A stretch of 19,107 nt of DNA from Oscillospiraceae bacterium. GTDB taxonomy: Bacteria; Bacillota; Clostridia; Oscillospirales; Ruminococcaceae. The stretch spans positions 1-19,107 of the forward strand of contig JAEDLA010000004.1 in the NCBI GenBank assembly GCA_016295545.1. The letters run 5' to 3'. The notes under the pieces were generated by a model. That model made no database searches and was not told where the DNA came from. It was given only the letters and a program-made list of their open reading frames with translations. Made by a program: the position numbers and the translations under genes. Positions 1 through 7,454 of this stretch are shown here, one piece after another. The number at the start of each line of letters is the position of its first letter. The first letter of the stretch is position 1.

Positions 1-20
1 ATACAGAAAGGGGAAAGCCA

Positions 21-704
21 ATGTTTTTCAAAAGGCTAAGAGCAGATATTGCACTGATAAAGGAACGGGATCCGGCGGCACGAAGTACCTTTGAAATACT
101 GACGACCTACCCCAGCCTGCGTGCGATACACAGCTACCGGCGTGCAAACTGGTTTTACCGTCACGGAATGTTTACTCTTGCAAGAATGATATCCCAGCAC
201 TCACGGAAAAAAACAGGCATAGAGATACATCCCGGAGCAACTATCGGTGAGGGACTTTTTATAGATCACGGCATGGGAGTGGTAATAGGCGAAACGGCTG
301 TAATCGGTGATAACTGTCTTATTTATCAGGGAGCAACTCTCGGCGGAACAGGCAAGGACAAGGGAAAGCGTCACCCAACGCTGGGAGATAATGTGCTTGT
401 GGGCGCAGGAGCAAAGGTTCTGGGACCTTTTAAAGTGGGAAATAATGTGAAGATAGCCGCCAATGCAGTGGTGCTTAACGCTATTCCCGACAACTGTACG
501 GCAGTAGGCGTTCCGGCAAGGGTAGTGCGGCGCAACGGCGAAAAAATCTCAGGTCATACTGTTACTCAGGATATCGACCAGATACACATTCCCGATCCCG
601 TTTCACTGGAGCTTTGCCGTTTGCAGGCTGAAATCGATAAGCTGAACAGGAAAATCGGTGAAATGGAAAAGAATACTGAAAATAACAGCTCAGGCGGAAA
701 ATAA
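21..704 (+). CDS. cysE: Serine O-acetyltransferase CysE
   Basis: Makes O-acetylserine from serine and acetyl-CoA, the committed step of cysteine synthesis in the cytoplasm. The 227-residue protein has an alpha-helical N-terminal part (about 1-65) and then a left-handed beta-helix of hexapeptide repeats (about 66-160), with GIEIHPGATIGEG as the first clear turns. The catalytic dyad region is visible as IDHG (His83) and a second conserved histidine in KRHPT (His118), matching His158 and His193 of the E. coli enzyme as I recall them. The length fits the short CysE class of Bacillota. The C-terminal tail (about 172-227) is charged and probably helical. ATG at 21 is preceded by AAAGGGG at 7-13. 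It is followed 20 bases later by cysS, a pairing that links cysteine supply to Cys-tRNA charging. The promoter lies outside the window. Confidence 0.96.
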   Translation: MFFKRLRADIALIKERDPAARSTFEILTTYPSLRAIHSYRRANWFYRHGMFTLARMISQHSRKKTGIEIHPGATIGEGLFIDHGMGVVIGETAVIGDNCLIYQGATLGGTGKDKGKRHPTLGDNVLVGAGAKVLGPFKVGNNVKIAANAVVLNAIPDNCTAVGVPARVVRRNGEKISGHTVTQDIDQIHIPDPVSLELCRLQAEIDKLNRKIGEMEKNTENNSSGGK

Positions 705-724
705 CGCCGGAAAGGAATAGAATC

Positions 725-2143
725 ATGCAGATATACAATTCACTGACAAGAAAGAAAGAGGACTTTATTCCCAGAGAATCGGGAAAGGTAAGTATGTACA
801 CCTGCGGCCCGACTGTTTATCATTATGCGCATATAGGCAATTTACGCAGCTATATTATGGAGGACGTTCTGGAGAAATATCTGCGTTTTACAGGACTTGA
901 CGTGAAGCGTGTAATGAATATCACAGATGTGGGACACCTTACAAGTGACGGCGATACCGGAGACGACAAAATGCTCAAGGGAGCAAAGCGTGAGCACAAA
1001 ACTGTTATGGAGATAGCTCAGTTCTACACAGACGCATTTTTTGCTGACTGTAAGAAGCTGAACATAAAAACTCCCGATGTTGTAGAGCCTGCCACCTCCT
1101 GCATTGATGAATTTATCCGTGTTATCACATCTCTTATGGAAAAGGGATTTGCCTATGAATCCGGAGGAAATATCTACTTTGACACCTCAAAGCTTGAAAA
1201 GTACTATGTTTTCAACGATTTCAAGGAGGAGGATTTAGCTGTCGGCGTTCGTGAGGGCGTTGAGGAGGACTCCAATAAGCGCAATAAGGCAGACTTCGTT
1301 TTATGGTTCACCAAGTCAAAATTTGACGATCAGGAGCTTAAATGGGACAGTCCATGGGGTATAGGCTATCCCGGCTGGCATATTGAGTGCTCATGTATCA
1401 GCATGAAAAATTTAGGCGAGTACCTCGATATCCACTGCGGCGGAATCGACAATGCATTTCCTCACCACACCAATGAGATAGCACAGAGTGAAGCCTATCT
1501 GGGACATGACTGGTGCAATTACTGGTTCCATGTTCATCACCTTAACACCAACAGCGGAAAAATGAGCAAGTCAAAGGGAGAGTTCCTGACAGTTTCGCTT
1601 CTTGAAGAAAAGGGATATAATCCCCTTGTTTACCGCTTTTTCTGTCTCCAGTCCCATTACAGGAAGTCCCTTGTTTTCTCATGGGAGAATCTTGATAATG
1701 CTGCAGTTGCCTATAATAAGCTTGTGGAGAAGATAGCGCCCCTTACAGCAGACTGCTCCGGAGATATAGACAAGGCTGAGTATGACCGCCTTAACGGAAC
1801 ATTCAGGGCAGCTCTTGACAATGACCTTAACACATCTCTTGCTGTTACTGCTCTTTATGACGTGCTGAAATCACCGGCAAACGCTGCAACAAAGCTTGCA
1901 CTTATCGATGAATTTGACAAGGTTCTCGGACTTGATCTTACTTCTGCGGCAAATGCAGTTCAGGCAAAGGCTTCTGAAAGCGAATGTGATATCCCGCAGG
2001 AGATACTGGAGCTTGCAGAGCAGAGAAAGGCTGCACGCAAGGAGAAAAATTTCGCTCTCGCTGACCAGCTGAGGGATAAGATAACTGCTCTGGGCTATGT
2101 TATTACTGAAACACGCCAGGGTACAGAAATAAAAAAATTATAA
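725..2143 (+). CDS. cysS: Cysteinyl-tRNA synthetase
   Basis: Class I aminoacyl-tRNA synthetase that charges tRNA-Cys in the cytoplasm. The 472-residue length is normal. The HIGH signature reads HIGN at about 36-39 and the KMSKS loop is exact at 279-283. Zinc-site residues are visible: Cys27 in YTCGPTVY, Cys222 in GWHIECS, and the FPHHTNE motif (His247/His248, Glu251). The C-terminal anticodon-binding helical region ends with a charged tail. AAAGGA at 711-716 lies 8 bases before the ATG. It is the second gene of the cysE-cysS pair, and walJ-like follows after 16 bases. No T-box lies between cysE and cysS, so any regulation would act upstream of the window. Confidence 0.97.
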   Translation: MQIYNSLTRKKEDFIPRESGKVSMYTCGPTVYHYAHIGNLRSYIMEDVLEKYLRFTGLDVKRVMNITDVGHLTSDGDTGDDKMLKGAKREHKTVMEIAQFYTDAFFADCKKLNIKTPDVVEPATSCIDEFIRVITSLMEKGFAYESGGNIYFDTSKLEKYYVFNDFKEEDLAVGVREGVEEDSNKRNKADFVLWFTKSKFDDQELKWDSPWGIGYPGWHIECSCISMKNLGEYLDIHCGGIDNAFPHHTNEIAQSEAYLGHDWCNYWFHVHHLNTNSGKMSKSKGEFLTVSLLEEKGYNPLVYRFFCLQSHYRKSLVFSWENLDNAAVAYNKLVEKIAPLTADCSGDIDKAEYDRLNGTFRAALDNDLNTSLAVTALYDVLKSPANAATKLALIDEFDKVLGLDLTSAANAVQAKASESECDIPQEILELAEQRKAARKEKNFALADQLRDKITALGYVITETRQGTEIKKL

Positions 2144-2159
2144 CAGGAAGTAAGGCAAT

Positions 2160-2945
2160 ATGGCACGAATATATCCACTTTTCAGCTCCAGTAAGGGAAA
2201 TTCCACCTTCATAGGAACGGAAAGAGGCGGAATACTGATAGACTGCGGAGTAAGCTGTAAAAGGCTGATAAATGCCCTCTCACTTAACAGAATACCTGTG
2301 GAGGCAGTTCAGGCGGTATTCATCACCCATGAGCACAGCGACCATGTAAGCGGACTGCGGCAGTTCACCAATAAAACAGGATGTCCTGTCTATGGACAGA
2401 AAAGGACGCTTCAGCGGCTTTGTGACGGAGGGAAAATAGCTCCCTCCTCCCCTGTTATAGAAATGCAGGACAATCCTATAACAGCCGCCGGACATGAGGT
2501 GCGCTGTTTCAATACGCCCCATGATACCATTCAGAGCTGCGGTTACAGGATACATACGGACGATGATAAGCTGTGCGCCGTCTGCACCGACCTCGGACAT
2601 ATAACAGAGGAAGTCGATAATGCCCTTACAGGCTGCCGCCTTGTGCTCCTTGAAGCTAATTACGATGAGAATATGCTTCGCACCGGGGGATACCCTCTTT
2701 ACCTGAAAGAGCGTATATTGTCACCTGTGGGACATCTTTCCAACAATGACAGTGCTGCTCAGATAGGCAGGCTTATCGAAAGGGGCACGACGCATTTTAT
2801 TCTCGGACACCTCAGTCAGGACAACAACCGCCCTCATATTGCGGACAGAACGGTTCAGAACTCTCTCGGCATATACGAAAGGGGAAAGGACTATCTTATG
2901 GGAGTTGCACCTGTTGAAACTCAGGGGGGAGCTGTGATTTTCTGA
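2160..2945 (+). CDS. MBL-fold metallo-hydrolase, YycJ/WalJ-like
   Basis: Metallo-beta-lactamase-fold hydrolase of the YycJ/WalJ group, proposed in Bacillus to act as a 5'-3' double-strand DNA exonuclease and linked there to the WalRK locus; the exact substrate here is inferred. The 261-residue protein shows the two-metal motif HEHSDH (57-62), then TPHD (His121), TDLGH (Asp144), GHLSN (His192) and LGHLSQ (His217), in the right order for a complete active site. The N-terminal PLFSSSKGN start is typical of the group. AGGAAG at 2145-2150 precedes the ATG. The TGA stop overlaps the next ATG by one base (TGATG), implying translational coupling with rlmH, the order often seen in Bacillota. No walR or walK is present in the window. 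Confidence 0.88.
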   Translation: MARIYPLFSSSKGNSTFIGTERGGILIDCGVSCKRLINALSLNRIPVEAVQAVFITHEHSDHVSGLRQFTNKTGCPVYGQKRTLQRLCDGGKIAPSSPVIEMQDNPITAAGHEVRCFNTPHDTIQSCGYRIHTDDDKLCAVCTDLGHITEEVDNALTGCRLVLLEANYDENMLRTGGYPLYLKERILSPVGHLSNNDSAAQIGRLIERGTTHFILGHLSQDNNRPHIADRTVQNSLGIYERGKDYLMGVAPVETQGGAVIF

Positions 2946-3418
2946 TGACTGTTAATCTTATTGCTGTAGGCGGACTGAAAGAAGCCTATCTCCGCAGTGC
3001 CTGCAGTGAATATATCAAGCGGCTCGGACGTTACTGCACCTTTGAGCTTCATGAGCTTGACGAGTGCAGATTAAGCTCCTCACCGTCAGAAAAGGAGATA
3101 TCTGCTGCTCTGAAAAAAGAGGCAGAGCAGATTAAAAAGTATGCAAAGGGTTATATTATACCGTTGTGTATCGAGGGAAAGCAGCTTGACAGTCCGCAGC
3201 TTTCCGCAAAAATCACCGAAGCCTGTATAAACGGCTCCAGTACGGTAACATTTATAATTGGAAGCTCCTACGGACTTGATGACAGCGTCAAGGCTTTGGG
3301 GAGCTTCCGGCTTTCAATGTCAGCCATGACCTTTCCTCACCAGCTTGCCCGTGTAATGCTCCTTGAACAGATTTACAGAGCCTTTCAGATAGCAGAGGGC
3401 GGAAAATATCATAAATAA
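2945..3418 (+). CDS. rlmH: 23S rRNA (pseudouridine-1915 N3) methyltransferase RlmH
   Basis: SPOUT-class methyltransferase that uses S-adenosylmethionine to methylate pseudouridine 1915 in helix 69 of 23S rRNA, on assembled 70S ribosomes. The 157-residue length is the family norm. The knotted SAM-binding region is seen as FIIGSSYGLDD (about 103-113), the family glycine-rich loop, and the C-terminal signature runs LSMSAMTFPHQLARVMLLEQ then IYRAFQI and a terminal YHK. Start at 2945 overlaps the stop of the preceding hydrolase by one base. It is the last gene of the housekeeping group; no obvious rho-independent terminator follows, only the GC-rich repeat region. Confidence 0.96.
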   Translation: MTVNLIAVGGLKEAYLRSACSEYIKRLGRYCTFELHELDECRLSSSPSEKEISAALKKEAEQIKKYAKGYIIPLCIEGKQLDSPQLSAKITEACINGSSTVTFIIGSSYGLDDSVKALGSFRLSMSAMTFPHQLARVMLLEQIYRAFQIAEGGKYHK

Positions 3419-3429
3419 CCGGTTCCGGT

Positions 3430-3472
3430 GCCGATGAGCGACCGGTGCGCCGGTGAGCCGGTGAGCGACCGG
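3430..3472. repeat. GC-rich short tandem repeat
   Basis: A 16-base phrase GCCGATGAGCGACCGG at 3430-3445 recurs with one mismatch at 3457-3472, a period of 27 bases. An 8-base phrase GCCGGTGA is repeated head to tail at 3449-3456 and 3457-3464 inside it. CCGG-rich words allow several alternative hairpins. There are too few copies and no spacers of uniform length, so this is not a CRISPR array. It is likely a dispersed intergenic repeat or a replication-slippage product. Confidence 0.65.
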
Positions 3473-3523
3473 CAGCGCAGTTCACCCACCCGTGTTAGTA
3501 TTCCTGTATAATCAAATAAGTTT

Positions 3524-3545
3524 GCCCTCCCTCAAGGGAGGGGGC
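3524..3545. repeat. Perfect CCCTCCC/GGGAGGG palindromic hairpin
   Basis: CCCTCCC (3525-3531), loop TCAA, GGGAGGG (3536-3542) gives a seven-base-pair all-matched stem, extendable by pairing the outer G with C. No T-run follows on either side, so it does not look like a normal terminator. The flanks AGTTCAC (3478-3484) and GTGAAC (about 3548-3553) form an outer imperfect inverted repeat, which makes the unit resemble a small palindromic intergenic element. Confidence 0.6.
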
Positions 3546-3639
3546 GAGTGAACAGCGGTGCGGTTTGCTCAACTGTGCTGATATTCCTGTTATACACATT
3601 ATTTTGCCGTAATATCAAGGATTTTCGGCGATATGACAA

Positions 3640-3669
3640 TTGACATTATATGGCAGGGTATGTTATAAT
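3640..3669 (+). promoter_or_regulatory. Sigma-A promoter of the glycan export operon
   Basis: TTGACA at 3640-3645 and TATAAT at 3664-3669 match the sigma-A consensus exactly in both hexamers, separated by 18 bases. The start of transcription would be near 3676, giving a leader of about 60 bases before the first ATG at 3736. It is the only good promoter seen before the ten-gene run. Confidence 0.75.
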
Positions 3670-3691
3670 GAAAAAATGTAGTAGTTTATTC

Positions 3692-3716
3692 ACAGCGCTT
3701 TTGCTGTCTATTTTTA
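3692..3716 (+). terminator. Possible weak leader hairpin with T-run
   Basis: ACAGC (3692-3696) and GCTGT (3703-3707) form a five-pair stem with a six-base loop, followed after three bases by TTTTT. It lies between the predicted transcription start and the ribosome binding site of the export operon, so it could act as a weak attenuator. The stem is short and may be meaningless. Confidence 0.25.
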
Positions 3717-3735
3717 TATTTTAAGGAGACATTAA

Positions 3736-4515
3736 ATGAATACTCTTAAAGAGCTGTACAATTACCGTCAGATGATTTTCAGCCTTGTAAGAAAGGACCT
3801 CAGAGGAAGATACAAGGGTAGTGTACTTGGCTTTCTCTGGACGTTTATCAACCCTCTCTTTCAGCTGATCGTTTATACGATTGCATTTTCGTTTATACTC
3901 CCAAGCCCTATCGATAAATATTATCTTCATCTTTTCGTGGCTCTTATCCCCTGGATTTTTTTCTCCTCCTCTATTCAGGGCGGTGCAAATTCCATACTTG
4001 CCGCAAAGGATCTGGTGTCGAAAATCTACTTCCCCCGTGAGGTAATTCCTATTTCCTATGTGACAAGCTGCTTTGTCAATATGCTCCTGACCTTTATAAT
4101 CATTTTTATCGTTGTTATTTTTTCGGGAGTGGGACTTAATCCGGCAGCCATTGCCTGTCTGCCGCTGATAATGCTTGTCGAATACGTCATGGCGCTTGGA
4201 CTTGCCATGTTTTTTTCAGCTGTTACTGTCTTTTTCAGGGATATGGAGCATATCCTCAGCATTATTACTATGGCATGGATATACCTTACACCTGTGCTTT
4301 ATCCCATTGACATGATTTCTGATCCGAAAATTCAGAAGCTTTTCTACGTAAACCCCATGACATCAGTTATCGTTGCATACAGAGATATACTTTACTATGC
4401 AAAGGTGCCTGATTTTTCAACACTGCTTATTGCTGTGGGATTCGGTATATTCTGCCTGATATTCGGCTGGCTTATGTTCTCAAAGCTCAAAAAGCATTTT
4501 GCGGAGGAATTATAA
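3736..4515 (+). CDS. Polysaccharide ABC exporter permease (Wzm/TagG-like)
   Basis: ABC-2 type membrane permease of the O-antigen/teichoic acid export family, working as a dimer with the ATPase encoded next. The 259-residue protein begins with a cytoplasmic amphipathic region (about 1-30, containing LVRKDLRGRYKGSVLGFLW, the family entry motif) followed by about six membrane segments: around 30-55, 62-82, 108-130, 138-160, 170-192 and 232-250. Family length is about 255-275. AAGGAG at 3723-3728 lies 7 bases before ATG. The stop overlaps the ATPase start by one base (TAATG), so the two subunits are translationally coupled. It is named as a family member only; the exported glycan is unknown and it could also be called TagG-like. 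Confidence 0.92.
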   Translation: MNTLKELYNYRQMIFSLVRKDLRGRYKGSVLGFLWTFINPLFQLIVYTIAFSFILPSPIDKYYLHLFVALIPWIFFSSSIQGGANSILAAKDLVSKIYFPREVIPISYVTSCFVNMLLTFIIIFIVVIFSGVGLNPAAIACLPLIMLVEYVMALGLAMFFSAVTVFFRDMEHILSIITMAWIYLTPVLYPIDMISDPKIQKLFYVNPMTSVIVAYRDILYYAKVPDFSTLLIAVGFGIFCLIFGWLMFSKLKKHFAEEL

Positions 4516-5855
4516 TGGACAAGGATAATGCTATTGAAGTAAAAGACGTCAGGAAAAAGTTCAAGATATATTACGATAAAGGCAGCGACCTTAAAGACCG
4601 TATTCTCTTTCACAAGCGCAGTCACTATGAGGACAGGTGGGTTCTGAAAGGTATCTCATTCAGCGTTAAAAAGGGCGAAGCTGTGGGACTTGTCGGTCAC
4701 AACGGCTGCGGAAAAAGCACTACCCTGAAGCTGCTTACAAAAATCCTATATCCCGATGAGGGAAGTATTGAGATGTGCGGCAGAGTATCAAGCCTTATTG
4801 AGCTTGGTGCAGGCTTTCACCCTGATATGAGCGGCAGGGAGAACATTTATACAAATGCTTCTATATTCGGACTTACCAAAAAGGAAATAGACGCACGTAT
4901 GGAGGATATCATTGCTTTCTCCGAGCTGGAGGAATTTATTGATAATCCTGTAAGGACATATTCCTCCGGTATGTATATGCGCCTTGCCTTTTCAGTTGCT
5001 ATCAATGTTGACGCAAATATTCTCCTGATTGACGAGATACTTGCAGTAGGCGACGCAAATTTCCAGAAAAAATGCTTCGACAAGCTGAGGGAGATAAAGG
5101 CTAACGGCACTACAATTGTTATCGTCTCTCACGCACTTGAACAAATCGAGCAGATATGTGAGACTTCATACTGGATAGAGGACGGGCTTATCAAGGACTC
5201 CGGTACACCGAAAATAGTCCACGAGCACTACCTCAAAAGCATGGAGAGGAAGCGTGTTGATTATCTGGAAAAGGTTCACGCTGCGGAGAATGAGAAGAAA
5301 AATCAGGCTCAGAACAGCGGAGACAGCAGTACCTCTGAAAAGCCGGAGGAAAAGGAAGAAAAGCTGCCGGATTTCTGCGATAAGACAGCTATCCGCATGG
5401 GTACAGGTGATGTGAAGTTCACCAATGCGGAAATTCTCGGCGAAAACGGCGAAAAGCAGTACGTTTTCGATACTGACGATAAAATTACTGTAAGATTACA
5501 GTATGAATCATACAAAAAGGGACTGAAAGGCAACTTCGGCTACGGCGTTTTCAGAGAGGACAGCCTGCATTGCTATGGCACGAATGTTTCCATAGAAAGC
5601 GGCGGATTTGTACCTGTTCAGGACAAGGGCACAGTGGAGGTAACCTTTCAGAACAGTCTGCTTCCGGGAAAATATTTCCTCGATGTGGCAGTTCATTCCC
5701 ATGACGGAATAATATTTGATGATATAAGGAGAGTTCAGTCCTTTGCCGTAACATCGGACAAGCAGGACATCGGCGTCTGCCGCCTGAAATCCCAGTGGAA
5801 AGCAGACGGCAAAATTTTAAGCAGGGGAGAGGATAACAATGAGTCAGGAACCTAA
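4515..5855 (+). CDS. Polysaccharide ABC exporter ATPase with Wzt-type C-terminal domain
   Basis: ATPase subunit that powers export of a lipid-linked polysaccharide. The nucleotide-binding domain (about 1-245) has Walker A GHNGCGKST (61-69), signature YSSGM (149-153), Walker B NILLIDE (168-174) and switch histidine in SHALEQ (His206). After a charged, low-complexity linker (about 250-285) comes a beta-rich domain (about 293-425) resembling the Wzt C-terminal carbohydrate-binding domain, with motif-like GTGDVKFTNAEIL. In characterised Wzt proteins this domain recognises the modified non-reducing end of the chain before export. At 446 residues it is much longer than TagH-type or simple Wzt ATPases, which end near 250-270. 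Its end overlaps the FkbM gene by 17 bases, tying it to the enzyme that may make the recognised end group. The domain call is from fold pattern and position, not a search. Confidence 0.92.
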   Translation: MDKDNAIEVKDVRKKFKIYYDKGSDLKDRILFHKRSHYEDRWVLKGISFSVKKGEAVGLVGHNGCGKSTTLKLLTKILYPDEGSIEMCGRVSSLIELGAGFHPDMSGRENIYTNASIFGLTKKEIDARMEDIIAFSELEEFIDNPVRTYSSGMYMRLAFSVAINVDANILLIDEILAVGDANFQKKCFDKLREIKANGTTIVIVSHALEQIEQICETSYWIEDGLIKDSGTPKIVHEHYLKSMERKRVDYLEKVHAAENEKKNQAQNSGDSSTSEKPEEKEEKLPDFCDKTAIRMGTGDVKFTNAEILGENGEKQYVFDTDDKITVRLQYESYKKGLKGNFGYGVFREDSLHCYGTNVSIESGGFVPVQDKGTVEVTFQNSLLPGKYFLDVAVHSHDGIIFDDIRRVQSFAVTSDKQDIGVCRLKSQWKADGKILSRGEDNNESGT

Positions 5856-6924
5856 GCCGGGACTTTATACACGCATACTCCGGTTCTTTCTGAGGGACCT
5901 TTACAGCCGTTCCGATTCAATGGCAGAAAGCATAAAAGGTCTTGCAGCTGTGGCTGAAAATACCAGCGAACACCTTAACTCTGTAGATAAGCATTCCTGT
6001 GATATTGAAAGAAATTTCCTGAAGCTGCTGGAAGATTCCAATAATGGTCACTCCGAAAGAGCTGAACGTGCGGAAAAGCGCCTTGATTCCCTTGAAATAT
6101 ACAGGGAGGACACAAGAAGATACAGAGAGGATACCGCAAAGCGTATGGAGAATGACGACCAGACCACAAGAGAACTTGCTCACCGCATTGAAACAGTGGA
6201 AAATGCCCTGTGCGAGGACGACAGGACTACCAAGGCTGTGAAGCTGTTTAATAAGCGTACCTACTCTCAGGCAGGAGAGGACGCAATAATTACCTATGCC
6301 GCCGCCATGCTGGGGATTCCTCTTTCGGAGTGCAATTACCTTGATTTAGGGGCAAACCGTCCCAAGGAAATGAGTAATACCAACTTTTTCTACGAACAGG
6401 GCGCAAGAGGTGTTCTTGTGGAAGCCAACTGCTCACTAATACCAGCCCTTGAAAATGAACGCAGGGGCGATGTTATACTTAACAGGTGCATAACCGACAA
6501 AAGCGGTGATAAGGTAACCTTCAACGTGCTGAACCTTGACGGACTTTCAAAAATAGGCGATGTTGACGAGATACTTAAAGCAAATCCTGATGCACGTCTT
6601 GAAAAGTCAGTTGAGATTGAAACGATTTCAGTTAATGATATTATGGAGAAATACTTTAACGGAAAGGCTCCGGTTATACTTAATCTTGATATCGAGGGAC
6701 TGGAAACGGAAATACTTAACAGCATAGACTTTGAAAAATACCGTCCCCTGTTTATGATAATTGAAATGATACCCTATTCCACCAGTCTTACTGTGGGGAT
6801 AAAGGATAACGGGCTTCTTGAATGTGCAAAATCAAAGGGCTACAGCGAGTATGCCTTTACCGGAATAAATTCAATTTTTGTTGACCAGCGTAAATACCGT
6901 GAGCTTACGGGGAATAATATTTGA
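5839..6924 (+). CDS. FkbM-family methyltransferase with N-terminal coiled coil
   Basis: Likely S-adenosylmethionine-dependent O-methyltransferase acting on a sugar of the exported glycan. The catalytic half (about 140-350) shows SQAGED (143-148), the SAM-binding loop NYLDLGANRP (167-174 region), VEANCSLIPAL (motif II, 194-204) and LNLDIEGLETEIL (281-293), all FkbM hallmarks. The N-terminal 130 residues are different. They start with an aromatic and basic stretch (about 9-23) that could lie on the membrane, followed by a highly charged helix (about 30-128) with heptad-like spacing, probably a coiled coil. GGAGAGG at 5826-5832 precedes the ATG. The start lies inside the ATPase gene, so coupling is likely. 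The architecture recalls WbdD of E. coli O9a, where a methyltransferase and coiled coil set chain length; that comparison is inference. Confidence 0.85.
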   Translation: MSQEPKPGLYTRILRFFLRDLYSRSDSMAESIKGLAAVAENTSEHLNSVDKHSCDIERNFLKLLEDSNNGHSERAERAEKRLDSLEIYREDTRRYREDTAKRMENDDQTTRELAHRIETVENALCEDDRTTKAVKLFNKRTYSQAGEDAIITYAAAMLGIPLSECNYLDLGANRPKEMSNTNFFYEQGARGVLVEANCSLIPALENERRGDVILNRCITDKSGDKVTFNVLNLDGLSKIGDVDEILKANPDARLEKSVEIETISVNDIMEKYFNGKAPVILNLDIEGLETEILNSIDFEKYRPLFMIIEMIPYSTSLTVGIKDNGLLECAKSKGYSEYAFTGINSIFVDQRKYRELTGNNI

Positions 6925-6943
6925 AAGGTGAAATGGAAAAGCA

Positions 6944-7438
6944 ATGGCTGAAAATATAAATAAAATCGATGTTGACGAGATAATGCAGCAGATACGTGCT
7001 GAAATAAAGGAAAAGGGACTGGACAGCTCCATGCTGTCCTTTGAGGACGTGCCCTTTGATAAGGAAGTCAGCCACGCTGACAGCGAATTCAGGATAGGTT
7101 CACTTCTCCAGAGTGCAGAGTACCTTAATATCCGTAATCAGATAGAGCCTTATAAGCCCATTACCGGAAATCCTGTAACTGTGTTTGTTAAAAAAGTTAT
7201 AAGAAAACTTGTTAAGTTCTATTTTCTCCCTGTTATCACGGAACAGAACGCTCTTAACCACCATACTGCCAATGCTGTTCAGCAGCTCAGCAGCTATGTC
7301 AGTGCAGATTCAGCCGTTGATGTAAAGGCTCTTGAAGCTAAGGTTGAGGAAATGGAGCTTATTCTTGCTGCCAATAAAAAGGAAATCGAAGCTCTGCGCA
7401 GTCAGCTCAGTGCTCTGACAGAAGAAAACAAGGACTGA
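6944..7438 (+). CDS. Small coiled-coil protein of the glycan operon, unknown function
   Basis: I do not recognise a catalytic domain in this 164-residue protein. Three parts are visible. An acidic N-terminal helix contains KIDVDEIMQQIRAEIKEKG (7-25), a phrase I recall from the N-termini of methyltransferases in surface-glycan clusters of Clostridia. A basic, hydrophobic amphipathic stretch lies around 77-98 (VFVKKVIRKLVKFYF inside it) and could bind the membrane surface. A C-terminal heptad-rich helix spans about 124-160. No signal peptide or true membrane span is seen. It sits 19 bases after fkbM and 16 before a glycosyltransferase. It may be a scaffold that holds glycan enzymes at the membrane, perhaps pairing with the FkbM coiled coil; this is inference. 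The start is supported by AAAGGTG (6924-6930), though spacing is long. Confidence 0.7.
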   Translation: MAENINKIDVDEIMQQIRAEIKEKGLDSSMLSFEDVPFDKEVSHADSEFRIGSLLQSAEYLNIRNQIEPYKPITGNPVTVFVKKVIRKLVKFYFLPVITEQNALNHHTANAVQQLSSYVSADSAVDVKALEAKVEEMELILAANKKEIEALRSQLSALTEENKD

Positions 7439-7454
7439 TAAGCGGAGGACTCCT

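Larger units (their letters stand above)
3419..3735. other. Gene-free spacer between rlmH and the glycan operon
   Basis: This 317-base stretch holds no credible gene. In order it contains a GC-rich tandem repeat block (about 3419-3478), a perfect CCCTCCC/GGGAGGG hairpin, two loosely similar copies of a TATTCCTG-containing phrase (near 3495-3512 and 3576-3594), a consensus promoter, a weak hairpin with a T-run, and the ribosome binding site AAGGAG (3723-3728) of the first export gene. The sharp shift from GC-rich repeats to AT-rich promoter DNA suggests inserted repeat material between two operons. Confidence 0.8.

Noticed and set aside
3430..3472. CRISPR-like repeats
   Set aside because: Only two imperfect copies of 16 bases, no spacer pattern, no cas genes.
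3668..3724. Short frame MKKCSSLFTALLLSIFIF resembling a signal peptide
   Set aside because: Its ATG overlaps the -10 hexamer of the promoter, so the transcript would start after it; it has no ribosome binding site and is only 18 codons.
5917..6183. Antisense open frames in the fkbM N-terminal region
   Set aside because: They arise from the regular codon pattern of the charged helix; no independent evidence of coding.
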